Source: Lucinisca nassula (Eukaryota; Mollusca; Bivalvia; Lucinida; Lucinidae). From it: DNA of 64,000 bases. This document shows positions 1 to 12,767 of this stretch, piece after piece; positions within the stretch are counted from its first letter, which is position 1, and every line of letters starts with the position of its first letter. The notes below the pieces were generated by a model. It ran no database searches, was not told the DNA's origin, and saw only the letters and a list, made by a program, of their open reading frames with translations. The DNA lies in contig OY757015.1 of NCBI GenBank assembly GCA_963580285.1, positions 134,238,029 to 134,302,028 on the forward strand, written 5' to 3'. Made by a program: the position numbers and the translations under genes.

Positions 1-585
1 AATATCAAAGTCCTGGGCCTTGGGGTTTCAGAGAAGAAGATTTTTAAAGAATTTCCCTATATAAGCCCATGTGAAACCAAAGGGCCCCGGGACGGGGACA
101 TTTTTGGCCCCAGCACAATAATTTGAATAATCTTGGTAGGGGTCCTTCAGATGAAGTTTCATACCAAATAGCAAAGACCTGGGCCTTGGGGTTTCAGAGA
201 AGAAGATTTTTAAAGATTTTCCATATATATATGTCTATGTAAAACCAAAGGGCCCCAGAGCGGGGGCACTTTTTGCCCCAGCACTATAATTTGAACAATC
301 TTCGTAGGGGTCCACTAGATGAAGCTTCATACCAAATATCAAAGTCCTGGGCCTTGCGGTTTCAGAGAAGAAGATTTTTAAAGATTTTCTGTGAAAAAAT
401 CTATTTAGGCTCCTGTGACCTAGATGTGCAACGGACCAGAACCATTTGAACAACTTTGAAAGGGGTCCACCTAAGGATCATTCCTGTGAAGTGTGGTCAA
501 AATCCGATCAGTGGTTTTGGAGGAGATGTTTTTTGAAGAAATTGTTTACGCACGGATGACAGACAAAAAGTGATCCTAATATAAA
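1..585 (+). mobile_element. HINE-like element, 3' part: 166-bp array and tail
   Basis: Three and a half tandem units of about 166 bp, recognised by CAAAGACCTGGGCCTT, a run of AAGAAGATTTTTAAAG, AAACCAAAGGGCCCC and ATAATTTGAACAATCTT, then a tail ending in a CGCACGGATGACAGAC stretch. The 5' end lies outside the window. The design (central ~160-bp repeats, short palindromic ends) resembles non-autonomous Helentron-associated elements of bivalves. That family name is inference. Confidence 0.7.
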
Positions 586-588
586 ACA

Positions 589-2600
589 CAAGAGGACCAT
601 GATGGCCCTGGATCGCTCACCTGATCCATAGAGTAACAAGTGGGCCCCAGGGAGGGCCATTATTGACCCCAGGGTTATAATGTGCATAATGTTGAGGGAG
701 GTCTAAAAAGGTGAAGCTTCATACCAAATATCAACAAAAGGCTATAATTTGAACAATCTTGGCAAAGGTCCACGAGATGAAGCTACACAACAAATATCAA
801 AGACCTGGGCCTTGCGGTTTCAGAGAAGAAGATTTTTTTAAAGATATTCCTTACATAAGCCTATGTAAAACCAAATGGCCCCGGGGTAGGGGCATTTTTG
901 GCCTCGGGGCTATAATTTAAACAATCTTGATAGAGGTCCACTACATGAAGCTTCACTCCAAATATCAAAGACCTGGGCCTTGTTGTTTCAGAGAAGAAGA
1001 TTTTCAAAGATTATCTCTATTATAAGTCTATGTAAAACCAAAGGGCCCTGGGGTGGGGGCATTGTGGTCCCAGGGCTATAATTTGAACAATCTTGGTAGA
1101 GGTCCACTAGCTGAAGCTACACACCAAATGTCAAAGACCTAGGCCTTGTGGTTTCAGAGTAGAAGATTTTTCAAGATTTTCCCAATATAAGTCTATGAAA
1201 AACCAAAGGGCCCAGGAGCGGGGGCAATTTTGGCCTCAGGGCTATAATTTGAACAATCTTGATAGAGGTCCACAAGATGAAGCTTCATACCAAATATCAA
1301 AGACCTGGGCCTTGCAGTTTCAGAAAAGAGGATTTTTAAAGATTTTCCCTATATAAGCCTATGTAAAACCAAAGGGCCCCGGGGCGGGGGCATTTTTGGA
1401 CCCAGCACTATAATTTGATCAGTCTTGGTAGGGGTCCACTAGATGAAGCTTCATACCAAATAGCAAAGACCTGGGCCATGCAGTTTCAGAGAAGAAGATT
1501 TTTTAAAGATTTTCCCTGTCAAAGCCCATGTAAAACCAAAGGGCCCCGGGGCGGGGGCATTTTTGGCCCAAGCACTATAATTTGAACAATCTTGCGAGGG
1601 GTCCACTAGATGAAGCTTCATACCAAATATCAAAGACCTGGGCCTTGCGGTTTCATAGAAGAAGATTTTTAAAGGTTTTCCCTATATAAGTCTATGTAAA
1701 ACAAAAGGGCCCCGGGGCGGGGGCATTTTTGGACCCAGCACTATAATTTGAACAATCTTGGTAGGGGTCCATAAGATGAAGATTCATACCAAATATCAAA
1801 AACCTGGGCCTTGCAGTTTCAGAGAAGAAGATTTTTAAAAATTTTCCCTATATTAGCCCATGTAAAACCAAAGGGCCCCGTGGCGGGGGCATTTTTGGCC
1901 CCAGCACTATAATTTGAACAATCTTGGTAGGGGTCCACTAGATGTAGCTTCATACCAAATATCAAAGACCTTGGCCTTGTGGTTTCAGAGAAGAAGATTT
2001 TTAAAGATTTTCTCTATATAAGTCTATGTAAAACCAAAGGGCCCCCGGGCGGGGGCATCTTTGGCCCCAGCACTATAATTTGAACAATCTTGGTAGGGGT
2101 CCAACAGATGAAGATTCATACCAAATATCAAAGACCTGGGCCTTGCAGTTTCAGAGAAGAAGATTTTTAAAGATTTTCCCTATATAAGCCCATGTAAAAC
2201 CAAAGGGCCCCGGGGCGGGGGCATTTTTGGCCCCAGCACTATAATTTGAACAATCTTCGTAGGGGTCCACTAGATGAAGCTTCATACCAAATATCAAAGA
2301 CCTGGGCCTTGCAGTTTCAGAGAAGAAGATTTTTTAAGTTTTCGGTGAAAAAAATCTATTTTTGGCTCATGTGACCTATATGTGCAATGGACCGGAACCA
2401 TTTGAACAACTTTGAAAGGGGACCACCTAAGGATCATTCCTGTGAAGTTTGGTCAAAATCCGCTCAGTGGTTTAGGAGGAGATGCCGTTTGAAGAAATTG
2501 TTTACGCACGCACGGACGCACGCACGGACGGACGCACGGACGAACGACGGACAAAAAGTGATCCCAAAAGCTCACCTCGTCACTAAGTGACGGTGAGCTA
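589..2600 (+). mobile_element. Complete HINE-like element with 166-bp tandem core
   Basis: It starts with CAAGAGGACCATGATGG followed by CCCTGGATCGCTCACC, an imperfect hairpin. About ten units of 165-168 bp follow (phase points near 959, 1458, 1625, 1791, 1955, 2123, 2291). A non-repeated tail then carries a GCACGGACG microsatellite and a terminal hairpin. No coding frame is conserved through it. The unit is GC-rich at GGGCCCCGGGGCGGGGGC and AT-rich elsewhere. Confidence 0.75.
2569..2599 (+). other. Terminal hairpin of HINE-like element
   Basis: AGCTCACC-T-CGTCACT pairs with AGTGACG-GTGAGCT, leaving one bulged base, and the stem runs directly into CTAAAAA. Rolling-circle elements end in a hairpin plus CTRR; here a CTAA overlaps the end of the stem instead of lying 10-12 nt beyond it. 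Confidence 0.65.
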
Positions 2601-3455
2601 AAAATTTGCATGCAAGTACATCTTCACATTCTGCAGTGAAACATGCCATAAAAAAGATTGGTTACCGAGATGGTTTGGGCGCATGTAAATCGAGAAAAAT
2701 AGAATCATTTGTCTAGAAAGCAATAGGAATCCGCCGATAAATGCCGTTTTTCATGTTTTATTGCAAATAGCAAATAAACTGGCCCATAGATTTTTTTCTA
2801 CAAACTGATATTTTTTGTCGTATCTATTGTTGATAAGAATGTGTTGAAGAAACGCCTTGACTACCGAATTAGTTTATGAGCTATAGCTGCATAAAGAAGG
2901 ATATGGTATCGACAATTTGGGCGCTTTTTGACGTAATTTATAAGCGATGTTCCAAATGTGAATGTAAACGTTCCTAAAACCCGAGTCTAACATAAACATC
3001 GACCAGAACGAAATGTTTTGCACATCATCATTTGCGAATACATATGTTTATGTGCATACAACATACTATTAACCCTTATCTTGGTGTTCACGACAACCCC
3101 CGTCTTTGCAAACAGTGTAGATCTGGCTTCTGAAGAAGCCATCTGATCAGGATCTACACTGTTTGGCATTTAGTTTATGAATTTGTAGCAATAAATTACA
3201 TCAAGTAATTTGATTGGTTCAAAGTCAGAAATGGGTGTGGCTAAACTGAATATTCAGCAAGAGAAGTCGCTAGACTAGTCGCTGGTTATGACATTATGTA
3301 AATTCAGGATAAATCATGATAATACTTTTAACACAAACAATCATTGTGGTGTCTGGGAGAAAGCCTTGCTCAATAAGTTTTGCCTAGTGGACAATTCATA
3401 TTGATCGTTTCAGAAAAAAAAAATAAACAAAATATAATTTAGATTACTGCAGACT
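2601..3455. other. No gene; one partial TTAA-type miniature element
   Basis: Mostly AT-rich sequence with no recognisable coding. TTAACCC at 3069 begins a fragment of the TTAA family. A hairpin at 3108-3167 pairs GCAAACAGTGTAGATC with GATCTACACTGTTTGGC. Confidence 0.5.
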
Positions 3456-3459
3456 CCTA

Positions 3460-3752
3460 GGCCCCCGCCCATCGGGGCTTGAAGAAATAAATGGGCTGCA
3501 TGATGCTTCCACGCAGAGCTGAATCCGACCGTACACGAGTAATGGTAAACCGCTTAGAGGATCTAGGCCTGCCCAGGCAAAGCGGTGCGAGTCGGACCGT
3601 CCATACTTATGAACCCTATTGGTTTCATTGGGCGTCAGGGTTTGAGATGTCATTTCATCTCAGGGTCGTGTAAAAGTCCCACAACAATGGAAGCTGCGTC
3701 TCCAAAATGACCTATATAGTGTTGACGGTGACGTTAAACATCAAATCAAACA
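3460..3752 (+). mobile_element. SINE, family A
   Basis: Head CCCCCGCCCATCGGGGCTTG, then CATGATGCTTCCACGCAGAG, the central segment TAAACCGCTTAGAGGATCTA and GCCTGCCCAGG, and the tail GACGTTAAACATCAAATC. No clear tRNA A or B box is visible in this family. Confidence 0.75.
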
Positions 3753-3924
3753 AATACGGCATTGTCCAATCGGCTGTTATATATGTGACATTGATTTTCA
3801 AAGTACTACTAATTCCGTGGATCAACCCACACAACGCAAATTCTACCGGAAGATTATCTGGTACTATGAAGGCTATGAATAAACCAGTGCTTGAGCTGAA
3901 GTGCACGACCCGCCGGATGCTTTT

Positions 3925-4600
3925 AGTTTTATGAGTATTACCATATATGGGTATGGCGGCCATTTTGGTCATGTGACCTGGACCTAAAACGGTTCCCCCA
4001 ATAAATGCGCCTTATCGTAAGGAGCAAAAATATATCTTATACTTTAGTACTGTATTCTGAATCGTTTGCAGGATAAAATGCATCTCGCTTTTCCAATACA
4101 AAAGCATGTGTCAAAGTTTGACCTAGGCACAAAGAAGGTCAAGGTCAACCCAGGGTCACTATTTTAGCAATTTATGATGGGCATACGTCCCAGATGCTAT
4201 TTATCAAGTTTCGTGGAAATCTGCCCAGTGGTTCTGGAGAAGACTATTTTTGAAGGGTTTTTACCATATATGGCTTGGCGGCCATTGTGGTCATGTAACC
4301 TGGACCCCATGAGCAAATTTTGGTTTCCCCCATCCCATAGAGGCTCCATATGAAATTTGACTTCAATCGGCCCAACGGTTTCCGAGGAAAAGCAGTTCGA
4401 AAATGTTCATATTTTTCGCCTCGGCGAGGCTATACTAAATGGAATGTAATATTTCGCAAGTTCATTGGTTAGATCTCATTGATATCTATCAGTATGTCAA
4501 AAATTGTTTAAATATTCAAAGCGGTTAAGTCACTATCACCAATTTTCACAAACAGGTTACGGACGGACAGACAGACTGACAGAATGACACGGTGATTGTA
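3925..4600 (+). repeat. Direct ~322-bp repeat pair with HINE-like tail
   Basis: ACCATATATGG followed by GGCGGCCATT and TCATGT(G/A)ACCTGGACC occurs near 3940 and again near 4261. The block ends in GGACGGACAGACAGACTG, the same kind of subterminal microsatellite as the other tandem-core elements here. Confidence 0.5.
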
Positions 4601-5251
4601 GGGCACTCTTAGAAAATCAACCGTGCAATTTCGGGAGCATGCTGAATGATGCGAGGTATCGCTGTTGCGTACTACATGTATATTTTCTAATAATGCAGCC
4701 CATTTTTTATTCGTAAACGGGTTTGCAGTTGTGAACTGTCCATTGTCCTGCACATGACACAAATAAATAAATTCGTTCCATTACGTTTTTGCAATAATTT
4801 CATTCAATCAGCATTGCTGTGACAAATAAGGACGTTTTCAATGGCATCCAATAACGTTGCCGGTGAGGCGGTTCTAACGAGTACCCTAAACGTATGTCTT
4901 GGCGCAGAATAAGACAAATAACTTATACCTCCGTAAATATCAGTTTTCTCGATATAAAGTGAGGTTTAGAGGGTGTTCATTACACGGACTTGTTAACATG
5001 ATGCAGAATTGTATCTACGCCTATCACGCATGCTCGAACGTACATGGTCTGTCTATTTCTATTTCTGTTTTTTTTTTTACCTAAAACCCGGTACATAAAG
5101 GTCTGTAGGAGAAAAGGCAGTAGAGCCACACACCCGCGTAGCAGTTTCATGTTAGTGCTTTTTATGTAACGTTATCCATTTTGTAGAGATGACCGGATAG
5201 TTTGACTGAAAAGAAAGAAAAAGAATGTCACCTAAAGTACTATCAAATGTT
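4601..5251. other. No gene seen; small foldback-MITE scrap
   Basis: Only GGTGAGGCGGTTCTAACGAG at 4861 is recognisable, the arm of the foldback family present in full at 31.4 and 33.5 kb. Confidence 0.4.
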
Positions 5252-5261
5252 ATTAAGCTGC

Positions 5262-5554
5262 AATTTGTTTGAATGGAGGTTTAACGTCCCCGTCATTTTG
5301 GAGACGTAGCTTCAAATTTTGCGGGACTTTTACCCGACACTTAGACTAAATGACATCTCAAGCATTTCCGCCCAATGAAAGAAAATGCCTATACATGTAT
5401 GCATTGAACGATCTGACACACACCACTTTGCCTGGCCAAGCTTAGTCTTCTTTCTAAGCGGTTTTCCAGTACTCATGTATGGTCATTTTCAGCTCTGCGT
5501 GGAAGCACCATGCAGCCCAATCTATTTCTCTAAGCCCCGACGAGCGGTGGCCAC
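5262..5554 (-). mobile_element. SINE family A with target-site duplication
   Basis: Minus-strand copy starting with the inverted tail GAGGTTTAACGTCCCCGTC and ending in CTAAGCCCCGACGAGCGG. It is flanked by ATTAAGCTGC at 5252-5261 and 5555-5564, a 10-bp duplication. Confidence 0.85.
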
Positions 5555-5564
5555 ATTAAGCTGC

Positions 5565-6435
5565 TGAATGGACGGATTGAGGGGCGGGCTGATAAAACTA
5601 TATTCCACACGTCACCTTACCAATGCAGGAGGCAAAAAAGTGCAACAAAGACAGCATCGTATTGCGCACGTAGTTTATTCAATGCATTGGCTTGGAATGA
5701 ATTCATTTCGACTTTTTATTTTCCTATAATGATAAACAAACAAAGCAATTGGTTCCATACTCAAGTTCTAAAATGTGCCAGCACACGACAAAACCTTCAC
5801 AGGACTCGTGCAATCAGTGAAGACTCAGATCAGACTGCGCCTCCGTGCAGTCTGATCTGATACTTCACTGAACAGATGAGCTGTCTTCAACCTAACGGCT
5901 ATACAGAAAGAAAAAACAAAAACTTTGTCATATTAGGTAGCTGCGCAGGCTGATCTTAATCTTCACTGGTCGTCCATGTCTTATTATAGGTTTTGTAGTG
6001 TGCCTGCTCAATTGGGATACACTACTGATTTTGTATTGATTTTGACAGTTTACAAACTGACTGTTTTATTTTAAACAAACACCCGCAGCAGTTCGGGAAC
6101 AATGGGACAGAATAGCGATGAATTGGCAAACTGAACCAGGACAGGGAAAATCATACAACCCTGCACCAAATTTCCTCGTTAGTTGACATTTGCATTTGCA
6201 AAAGCTGCTCACACTTTGATTTCGTTTGTCAGCAAAACTACCACTTCATTAGATACTGTTCTGGATGGGAACAATAACAAGCTCATGAATAGATAACTAT
6301 ATATGCTTCGCTGGGACAACTTGACTGAAAGCTAAGTCTCAGACAAGCCAGCATAGCCGCTCCGTCGCTTAGGGCTCTTTGATTGTTCTGCTGTGTTTCG
6401 ATTCGATAACAACGAATTTATATACGTATTCTATA
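5565..6435. other. No gene; one short hairpin
   Basis: A hairpin at 5815-5870 pairs CAGTGAAG..TCAGATCAGACTGC with GCAGTCTGATCTGATACTTC. The remainder shows nothing recognisable. Confidence 0.45.
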
Positions 6436-6439
6436 TATT

Positions 6440-7890
6440 AACAAGAGCTCCGCAAGCGGGGCATTATACGCCCGTGGCAATCAGTAAGGTGGAGCATATA
6501 TATATATACAGACTTTTGTATAAGTTTGGGTTTGTGGAATGTAACCAAGGAACAATATGTGCTCCATATATTCTTACCTGGCAATATTAATAACCCTCAA
6601 TAGCTCAAACTACCTGTCTCCAACAAATTTTCATGGTCGGTTATATTTGGTGGACCATAACCTCAAAATAATATAGGCATAACTCTGGCAATAAGTGGTG
6701 GACTGTAACCTTGAAATAATATGCGCTGCTCCACATCATAGTCTAACTATACGTAAAGTTTCGCCGGCCTCGGTAGCTTAGTACGATGCGCGTCTGACTG
6801 GTGATCAGGACGTGGGTTCGATAATTGCCGGAGTCGGCAACATTCTTTCGTGGAGATTGATCATGAAATCTTTTCTTTGGTCATTATCTCCCTTTCGCTG
6901 ATTCAAGAAGAGCAGTTGCCAGTTTCTGGCGAAAGAATGTGCACTGTACTGGTTAACCGCTTACGTATAAGCCTGCCCAGGTAAAGTGTGGATAGGTAAA
7001 CTGACCGGTTCAAAAATGACCTAAAATAGTGTTGACTGCGCCGTTGATCTCCAATACAACCAAACAAAAAATGCGTAAAGTTTCAGCTTCATCAGATGTT
7101 AAATGTGGAAGGCATTATCCGGAAACATAATATGTTTAGAAATATATATGAAAAGGGAATACCTCCGGTAGTATTTGGCGGACTGTAACCTCAAATTAAT
7201 ATGCACTGTCCCACACCATGATCATACTATATGTAAAGTTGCAGCTTCATCAGATGTAAAACGTAAGAGGAGATTATCAGGTAACGGAATGTTTAGAAAA
7301 ATCTTTGAAAGGGATATAACTCTGGTAATATTTGGCAGACCGTAACCTCAAAATAATATGCACTGTTCCATATCATTGTCTTACTGTATGTAAAGTTTCA
7401 ACATCATCGGATCTAAAATGTAGGAGGAGTTATCAGGAAACAAAAAGTTTATCGAAAAATCAAAGGGGCAACACTCTATTATTATTTGGTGGACCATAAC
7501 CTCGAAAAATAGGCGCTGCCCCACATCATGGTCTAATTACATATGAAGTTTCAGGTAAATTGGAAGGAGGAGTCATCCGGAGAAGAAAAGTTTACAAAAA
7601 AATTTAAAGGGGCATAATTATTATTTGGTGGACCGTAACTTCGAAACAATATGCGCTGTCCCACATCATGGTCTAACTATCGATGAAGTTTCAGCTTGAT
7701 CAAATGTAACTGTAGGAGTTATCTGGAAACGAAATGTTTACGAAAATTTCAAAGGGACATAACTCTATTATTATTTGGTGGACCGTAACCTCGAAACAAT
7801 ATGCGCTGCCCCACATCATGGTCTAACTATGTGTGAAGTTTCAGCTTGATCGGATGTAAACTGTAGGCGGAGTTATCCGGAAACGAAAAG
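6440..7890 (+). mobile_element. Tandem-core element, 150-bp units
   Basis: The 5' end CAAGAGCTCCGCAAGCGGGG forms a small hairpin motif. The core repeats GGTGGACCGTAACCTCGAAA, ATATGCGCTGCCCCACATCA and GGAGTTATCCGGAAACGAAA with a period of 149-150 bp (phase points 7472, 7621, 7771). The core is unrelated in sequence to the 166-bp family. Its right edge abuts the next element's CAAGAGG end. Confidence 0.7.
6763..7073 (+). mobile_element. tRNA-derived SINE, family B
   Basis: The head GCCGGCCTCGGTAGCTTAGT contains an A-box-like segment and GTGGGTTCGATAATTGCC a B box. The 3' half holds TAAGCCTGCCCAGG, shared with family A. CGTAAAGTTTC flanks it at 6752-6762 and 7074-7084, so it inserted into the pre-existing 150-bp array. 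Confidence 0.85.
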
Positions 7891-7892
7891 TT

Positions 7893-8760
7893 TACAAACA
7901 AGAGGGGCACGATGGCCCTGGATCGCTCACCTGATCCATATTGTACAAATGCAATTGTAGGTAATATATGATGGAGTGGAGGGTTTGAGCAATTTTGGTC
8001 GGACCCAAGGAACATTTCTGTGAAATTAATTCAAAATCAGTCTGGCGATTTAGGAGTAGAAGTCACTTTGAGAAGAAGTCACTTTGATCAAATGACATCT
8101 CAAGCCCTGCCGCCCAATGAAACCAATGGGGTTAAAATGCATAGACGGTTCCACTCGCACCACTTTGCCTGGGCATGCTAAGACCGTCAAAGTGATTTAC
8201 CAATACTCCTGTAGAAGCACCTTGCAGCCAAGCCCTGATGGGTGGGGGCCAAACTGTCAAAAGACGTCTGTCTCTAAAGGGAAGCAATTTTATAGGAATG
8301 TTCCATGGGTGACACTTTAACAAAATTGCTCAAAATATTTTGCTTAACTGAGCATGATGGCCACCAGAGCTAAAAACCTCAAACCTCATTCTTGAGGTTT
8401 AAGAAGTCGTTTAAAGGTTGTTTTTTTTTCTATTTTTAGCTCTGGTGGCCATCTTGTTCACCCGAGCGGAACAGTCTGAGCAATTTTGGTAGAGGGTCCC
8501 TCAAGGAATATTCCTATGATATAGTTTCAAAATCCATACACATATTAAGGAGGAGAAGTCGTTTGAAGGTTTTGTTTTCTATGTTTAGCTCTGACGACTA
8601 TCTTGTTCAACCGAGCGGAACGGTTTGACAATTTTGGTAGAGGGTCACCCAAGGAACATTTGTGTGAAGTAATTTCAAAATCCATCCACTGGTTAAGGAG
8701 AAGAAGTCGTTTAAATATTTTTTCTATTTTTACCCATTGTAAGTCTATGGTAGCTTATGA
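7893..8760 (+). mobile_element. HINE-like 5' end with 147-bp repeat pair
   Basis: It begins CAAGAGGGGCACGATGGCCC and GGATCGCTCACCTGATCC, nearly identical to the element starting at 44372. Two 147-bp units follow (TAGCTCTG..ATCTTGTTCA.CCGAGCGGAAC near 8439 and 8586), each ending TCGTTTGAAGG or similar. Confidence 0.6.
8092..8252 (-). mobile_element. SINE family A fragment
   Basis: AAATGACATCTCAAGCCCTG through TTTGCCTGGGCATGCTAAG to AGCCCTGATGGGTGGGGGCC. Tail and part of the head are missing. It sits inside the HINE-like 5' region. Confidence 0.7.
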
Positions 8761-11700
8761 GCCCCGGGGCGTGACCAATTCTGACCCCAGGGGCACGATT
8801 GGCAGGATGTATGTAGGTGACTATGTTACGTTGCTACATACTAAATATCTTAACTATGGGCTTTATGGTTTCGGAGAATAAGATTTTTGAAGCTTTTTCC
8901 CTATTATAAGTCTATGGAAGATAGTCTCTGGGGCGTGGCCAATTTAGATCCCAGGGGCACGATTGGCAGGATTTACAAAGGGGACCACTTGACGTTGCTA
9001 CATACTAAATATCTAAGCTCTGGGCCTTGTGGTTTCAGGGAAGAAGATTTTTTGAAAGATTTTGCCTATATAAGTCAATGTAAAACAAAAGGGCCCCGGG
9101 GCGGAGGCATTTGTGGCGCAAGGGCTATGATGAACAATCTTGGTAGAGGTCCAACAGATGAAGCTACACACCAAATATCAAAGACCTGGGCCTTGCGGTT
9201 TCAGAGGAGACGTTTTTCCCATTGTAAGTTTATGGGGGTTATATGCTGCCATAGCAACCAAACTAATGAGCCGATTTTCATTAAAAACACAAACTCTGGG
9301 CGCCTTCTGGACATTGAGGGTCAGGTCCTAGTGCATGGAGATAAATTTGCTCAGTCTAACTTACAATGCCTCATTGTGACAACGGGGTGGGAGGGTGTGT
9401 GGGGGATGGCAAGAATTGGCATAAGATTTTAGACATATGAGTCAGTGGTTCCCTTTGACAATACAGAGCTGACTTGTATGTCAGGACACATTGTGGACAT
9501 TGAGTGTCAGGTTCTTAGTGCAACAGAAGGAGATGAAGCGGCTCAGTCTTACTAATAATATCACATGGTGACAAAAGGAGGGGGAAGGGTGGTTATGGGT
9601 CAGTGGTTCAATTTGGCAATACAGAGCTGACTTGTATGTCACTGTCAAGGCACCTTGTGGACATTGAGGGTCAGGTCCTTGTGCACCAGTCAGAGATGAA
9701 CCGGCTTAGCCTTAACCCTTAATAAAACCAGTGGGCTTAGGGACAGGTCCATTTTGACCCCATGGGTTTATAATTTGGACAATCATGGTAGAGGACAACT
9801 AGAGGAAGCTGCATTCCAAATACCAAAGACTTGGTCCTTCTGGTTTCAGGCGAGAAGGTATTTAAAGATTTTCCCTATGTAAGTCTAAGTAAAACCTGTG
9901 GGCTCTGGGGCGGGGCCATTTTGATTGAAGGGCTATGATTCAAATAATAATCTTAGTAGAGGTCATCCACATGAAGCATGAAGCAATATATCAAAGACAT
10001 GGGCCTTGTGGTATCAGAGAAGATTTTTAAAGGTTTTCCATATGTGTCTAAGTAAAGCCGATGGGGCCTGGGGCGGGCCAAAGGGGGCTATAATTTGAAC
10101 AACAATGTAGAGGTCCACCAGATGAAGTACCATACCAAATATCAAAGACTTGGGCCTTCTGGTTTCAGACAAGAAGATTTTTAAAGGTTTTCCATATATA
10201 AGTCGAAGTAAACCAGTGGGCCCCGGGGCGGGACCATTTTTTAACCCAAGAGCTATAGTTGGAATAATCTTGGTAGAGGTCTGCTAGATGAATCTTCACA
10301 CCAAATATCAAAGACCTAGGCCTTGCAGTTTCAAAGAAGATTTCATAAGATTATCCTTATATACGTCCATGTAAAACAAAACGCACCGGTGCGGTGGAAT
10401 TTTGGTCCCAGGGCTATGGTTTGAACAATCTTGATAGAGGTCCACAAGACGAAGCTTCATACCAAATATTAAACATCTGAGACTTCTGGTTTCAGACAAG
10501 AAGACTGTTGAAGATTTTCCCGATATAAGTCGATTTAAAACCAGTGGGCCCGGGGCGGGGGCATTTTGGGTCCAAGGGCTCTAATTTGAACTCTTGATAG
10601 AGTTCCACTAGACGCAGCTTCATACCAAATATTAAACACCTGAGCCTACTGGTTTCAGACAAGAAGATTTAAGTTTTCTCTATATAAGTCAATTCAAAAC
10701 CAAAGGGCACCGGGGCGAGGACATTTTTGGCCCCGGGGCTATGATTTTAATAATCTTGATAGAGGTCCACAAGACGAAGCTTCATACTAAATATCAAACA
10801 TGATTTTTAAAGGTTTTCCCTATATAAGTCTATATAAAACTAAAGGGCTTCGGGGCGGGGGCATTTTTGGCCCCAGGGCTCTAATTTGAACAACCTTGAT
10901 AGAGGTCCACTAGGTGAAATTTAAACCAAATATCAAAGACCTGGGCCTTGCGGTTTCAGAGAGTTTTTTAAAGATTTTTTCTATATACGTCAATGTAAAA
11001 TCAAAGGGCACTGGGGCGGGGGCATTTTTGGCGCAAGTGCTATAATTTGAACAATCTTGGTAGAGGTCCACTAGATGAAGCTACACACCAAATATCAAAG
11101 ACCTCGGACTTATAGTTTCAGAGGAAAAGATTTTTTTAGATTTTTCCTATATCAGTCAATGTAAAACCAAAGGGCCCTAGGGGTCGGGGTATTTTTTGCC
11201 CCGGGGCTATAATTTGAACAATCTTAATAAAGGTCCACAGGACGAAGCTTCATACCAAACATCAAACACCTGAACCTTCGGGTTTCAGAAAAAAGATTTT
11301 TAAATGTTTTCCCTATGTAAGTTAATGTAAAATCAAAGGGTCCCGGAGCGGAAGCATTTTTGGCCTCAGGTCTATAATTTGAAGAATCTTGGTAGAAGTC
11401 CACTAGATGAAACTAAACACCAAATATCAAAGACCTGGGCCTTGCAGTTTCAGGGGAGAAGATTGTTTAGAGATTTTTCCTATATAAGTCAGTGTGAAAC
11501 CAAAGGGCCCCGGAGCGGGGGGATTTTAAGCCCCAGGGTTATAATTTGAATAATCTTGATAGAGGTCCACAAGACGAACCTTCATACCAAATAGCAAACA
11601 CCTGAGCTTTCTGGTTTCAGACAAGATTTTTTAAAGGTTTTCCCTATATAAGCCTATGTAAAACTAAAGGGACACTGGGCAGGGACATTTTTGGCCCCTG

Positions 11701-12065
11701 GGCTTTAATTTGAACAATCTTGATAGAGCACTTCATACCAAATATCAAACACCTGAGCCTTCTTGTTTCAGACAAGAAGATATTTCAAAGTTTTCCCTAT
11801 ATAAGTCTATGTAAAACCAAATTGCCCCGGAGCGGGGGCATTTTTGGCCCAAGGGCTACAATTTGAACAATCTTGGTAGAAGTACACTAGACGAAGCTAC
11901 AACCAAAATATCCAAGACCTGGGCCTTGCGGTTTATGAGGAGAAGAATTTTTAAGTTTTCATTTTAAAAAAATATTTTTGGCTCCTGTGACCTTGATGTG
12001 CAGCGGACCAGAACTATTTGAACAATTTTGAAAGGCGATCACCTAAGGATCATTCCTGTGAAGTT
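8760..12065 (+). repeat. Large 163-168 bp tandem array (same family as 1-2.6 kb)
   Basis: About fifteen diverged units with CAAAGACCTGGGCCTT, AGATTTTTAAAG and AATCTTGGTAGAGGTCCAC. Units differ by small deletions, for example the loss around 10,800. The end (from about 11,930) reads TTTGGCTCCTGTGACCTTGA as at 2,350, so this is a second copy of the same element type. Confidence 0.75.
9235..9720. repeat. ~190-bp repeat block within the array
   Basis: Three diverged units share GGACATTGAGGGTCAGGTCC, an AGTGCA.. stretch and ACAGAGCTGACTTGTATGTC. The first carries GCTGCCATAGCAACC, a half-match to an RFX X-box. It replaces several 166-bp units. Confidence 0.5.
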
Positions 12066-12345
12066 TGGTCAAAGGGGCAAAATTCCATAATTATTTGGTG
12101 GATCCTAACCGCGAAACAATATGCGCTGCCCCACATCATGGTCTAACTATGTATGAAGATTCAGCTTGATCGGATGTAAACTGAAGGAGGAGTTATCCGG
12201 AAACGAAAAGTTTACAAAAAATTAAAAGGGACATAACTCTATTATTATTTGGTGGATCCTAACCTCGAAACTATATGCGCTGTCCCACATCAGAAAAGTT
12301 TACAGACAGGTTGACTGACCGAACAGACGGCCGGCCGGACGTCCG
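12066..12345 (+). repeat. Single 150-bp-family unit and microsatellite tail
   Basis: TATGCGCTGCCCCACATCAT and GGAGTTATCCGGAAACGAAA identify the family centred at 6.6-7.9 kb. It closes with GACGGCCGGCCGGACGTCCG, the subterminal GACGG-type run. The join to the 166-bp family at about 12,072 is abrupt, so this is a chimaera or a deletion joint. Confidence 0.6.
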
Positions 12346-12466
12346 GGTGGGGGGAGGGGATGACATAATACGACCCTTTTTCAAACGGACGTATAAAAAT
12401 CAGAGACTTCAATGCAACAGATTCAGAATTGCTGAAGCAACGTAAATGTGGACACAAAGGCACAGA

Positions 12467-12767
12467 CCGCCCCCGGCCATAGGGGCTAGAAGAAATATTT
12501 GGGCTGCATGATGCTTCCACGCAGAGCTGAATCTGGCCCGCACACTAGTACTGGTAAACCGCTTAGAGGATCTAAGCCTGTCCAGGAACCGCGGTGCGAG
12601 GCGGACCGTCCATGCTAATAAACCTTATTGGTTTCATTGGGCGACAGGGCTTGAGATGTCATTTCATGTCAATGTCGGGTAAAAGTCCCACAAAATTGGA
12701 AGCAACGTCTCCAAAATTTCCTTTACAGTGTTGACGGGGACGTTAAACCTCAAATAAAACAAACAAA
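12467..12767 (+). mobile_element. SINE family A with 13-bp duplication
   Basis: Full head-to-tail copy ending in CAAATAAAACAAACAAA. ACAAAGGCACAGA flanks it at 12454-12466 and 12768-12780. Confidence 0.9.

Noticed and set aside
1..2340. CRISPR-like array or ordinary gene cluster
   Set aside because: Units are long, lack spacers and have no fixed repeat-spacer pattern; the sequence is eukaryotic tandem-repeat DNA.
3707..3972. Overlapping open frames on both strands near 3.7-3.97 kb
   Set aside because: One starts in the SINE tail and neither has recognisable domains; likely chance.
8887..9432. 181-codon open frame in the array as a gene
   Set aside because: It runs through 166-bp repeat units, is not kept open in neighbouring units and reads no known domain.
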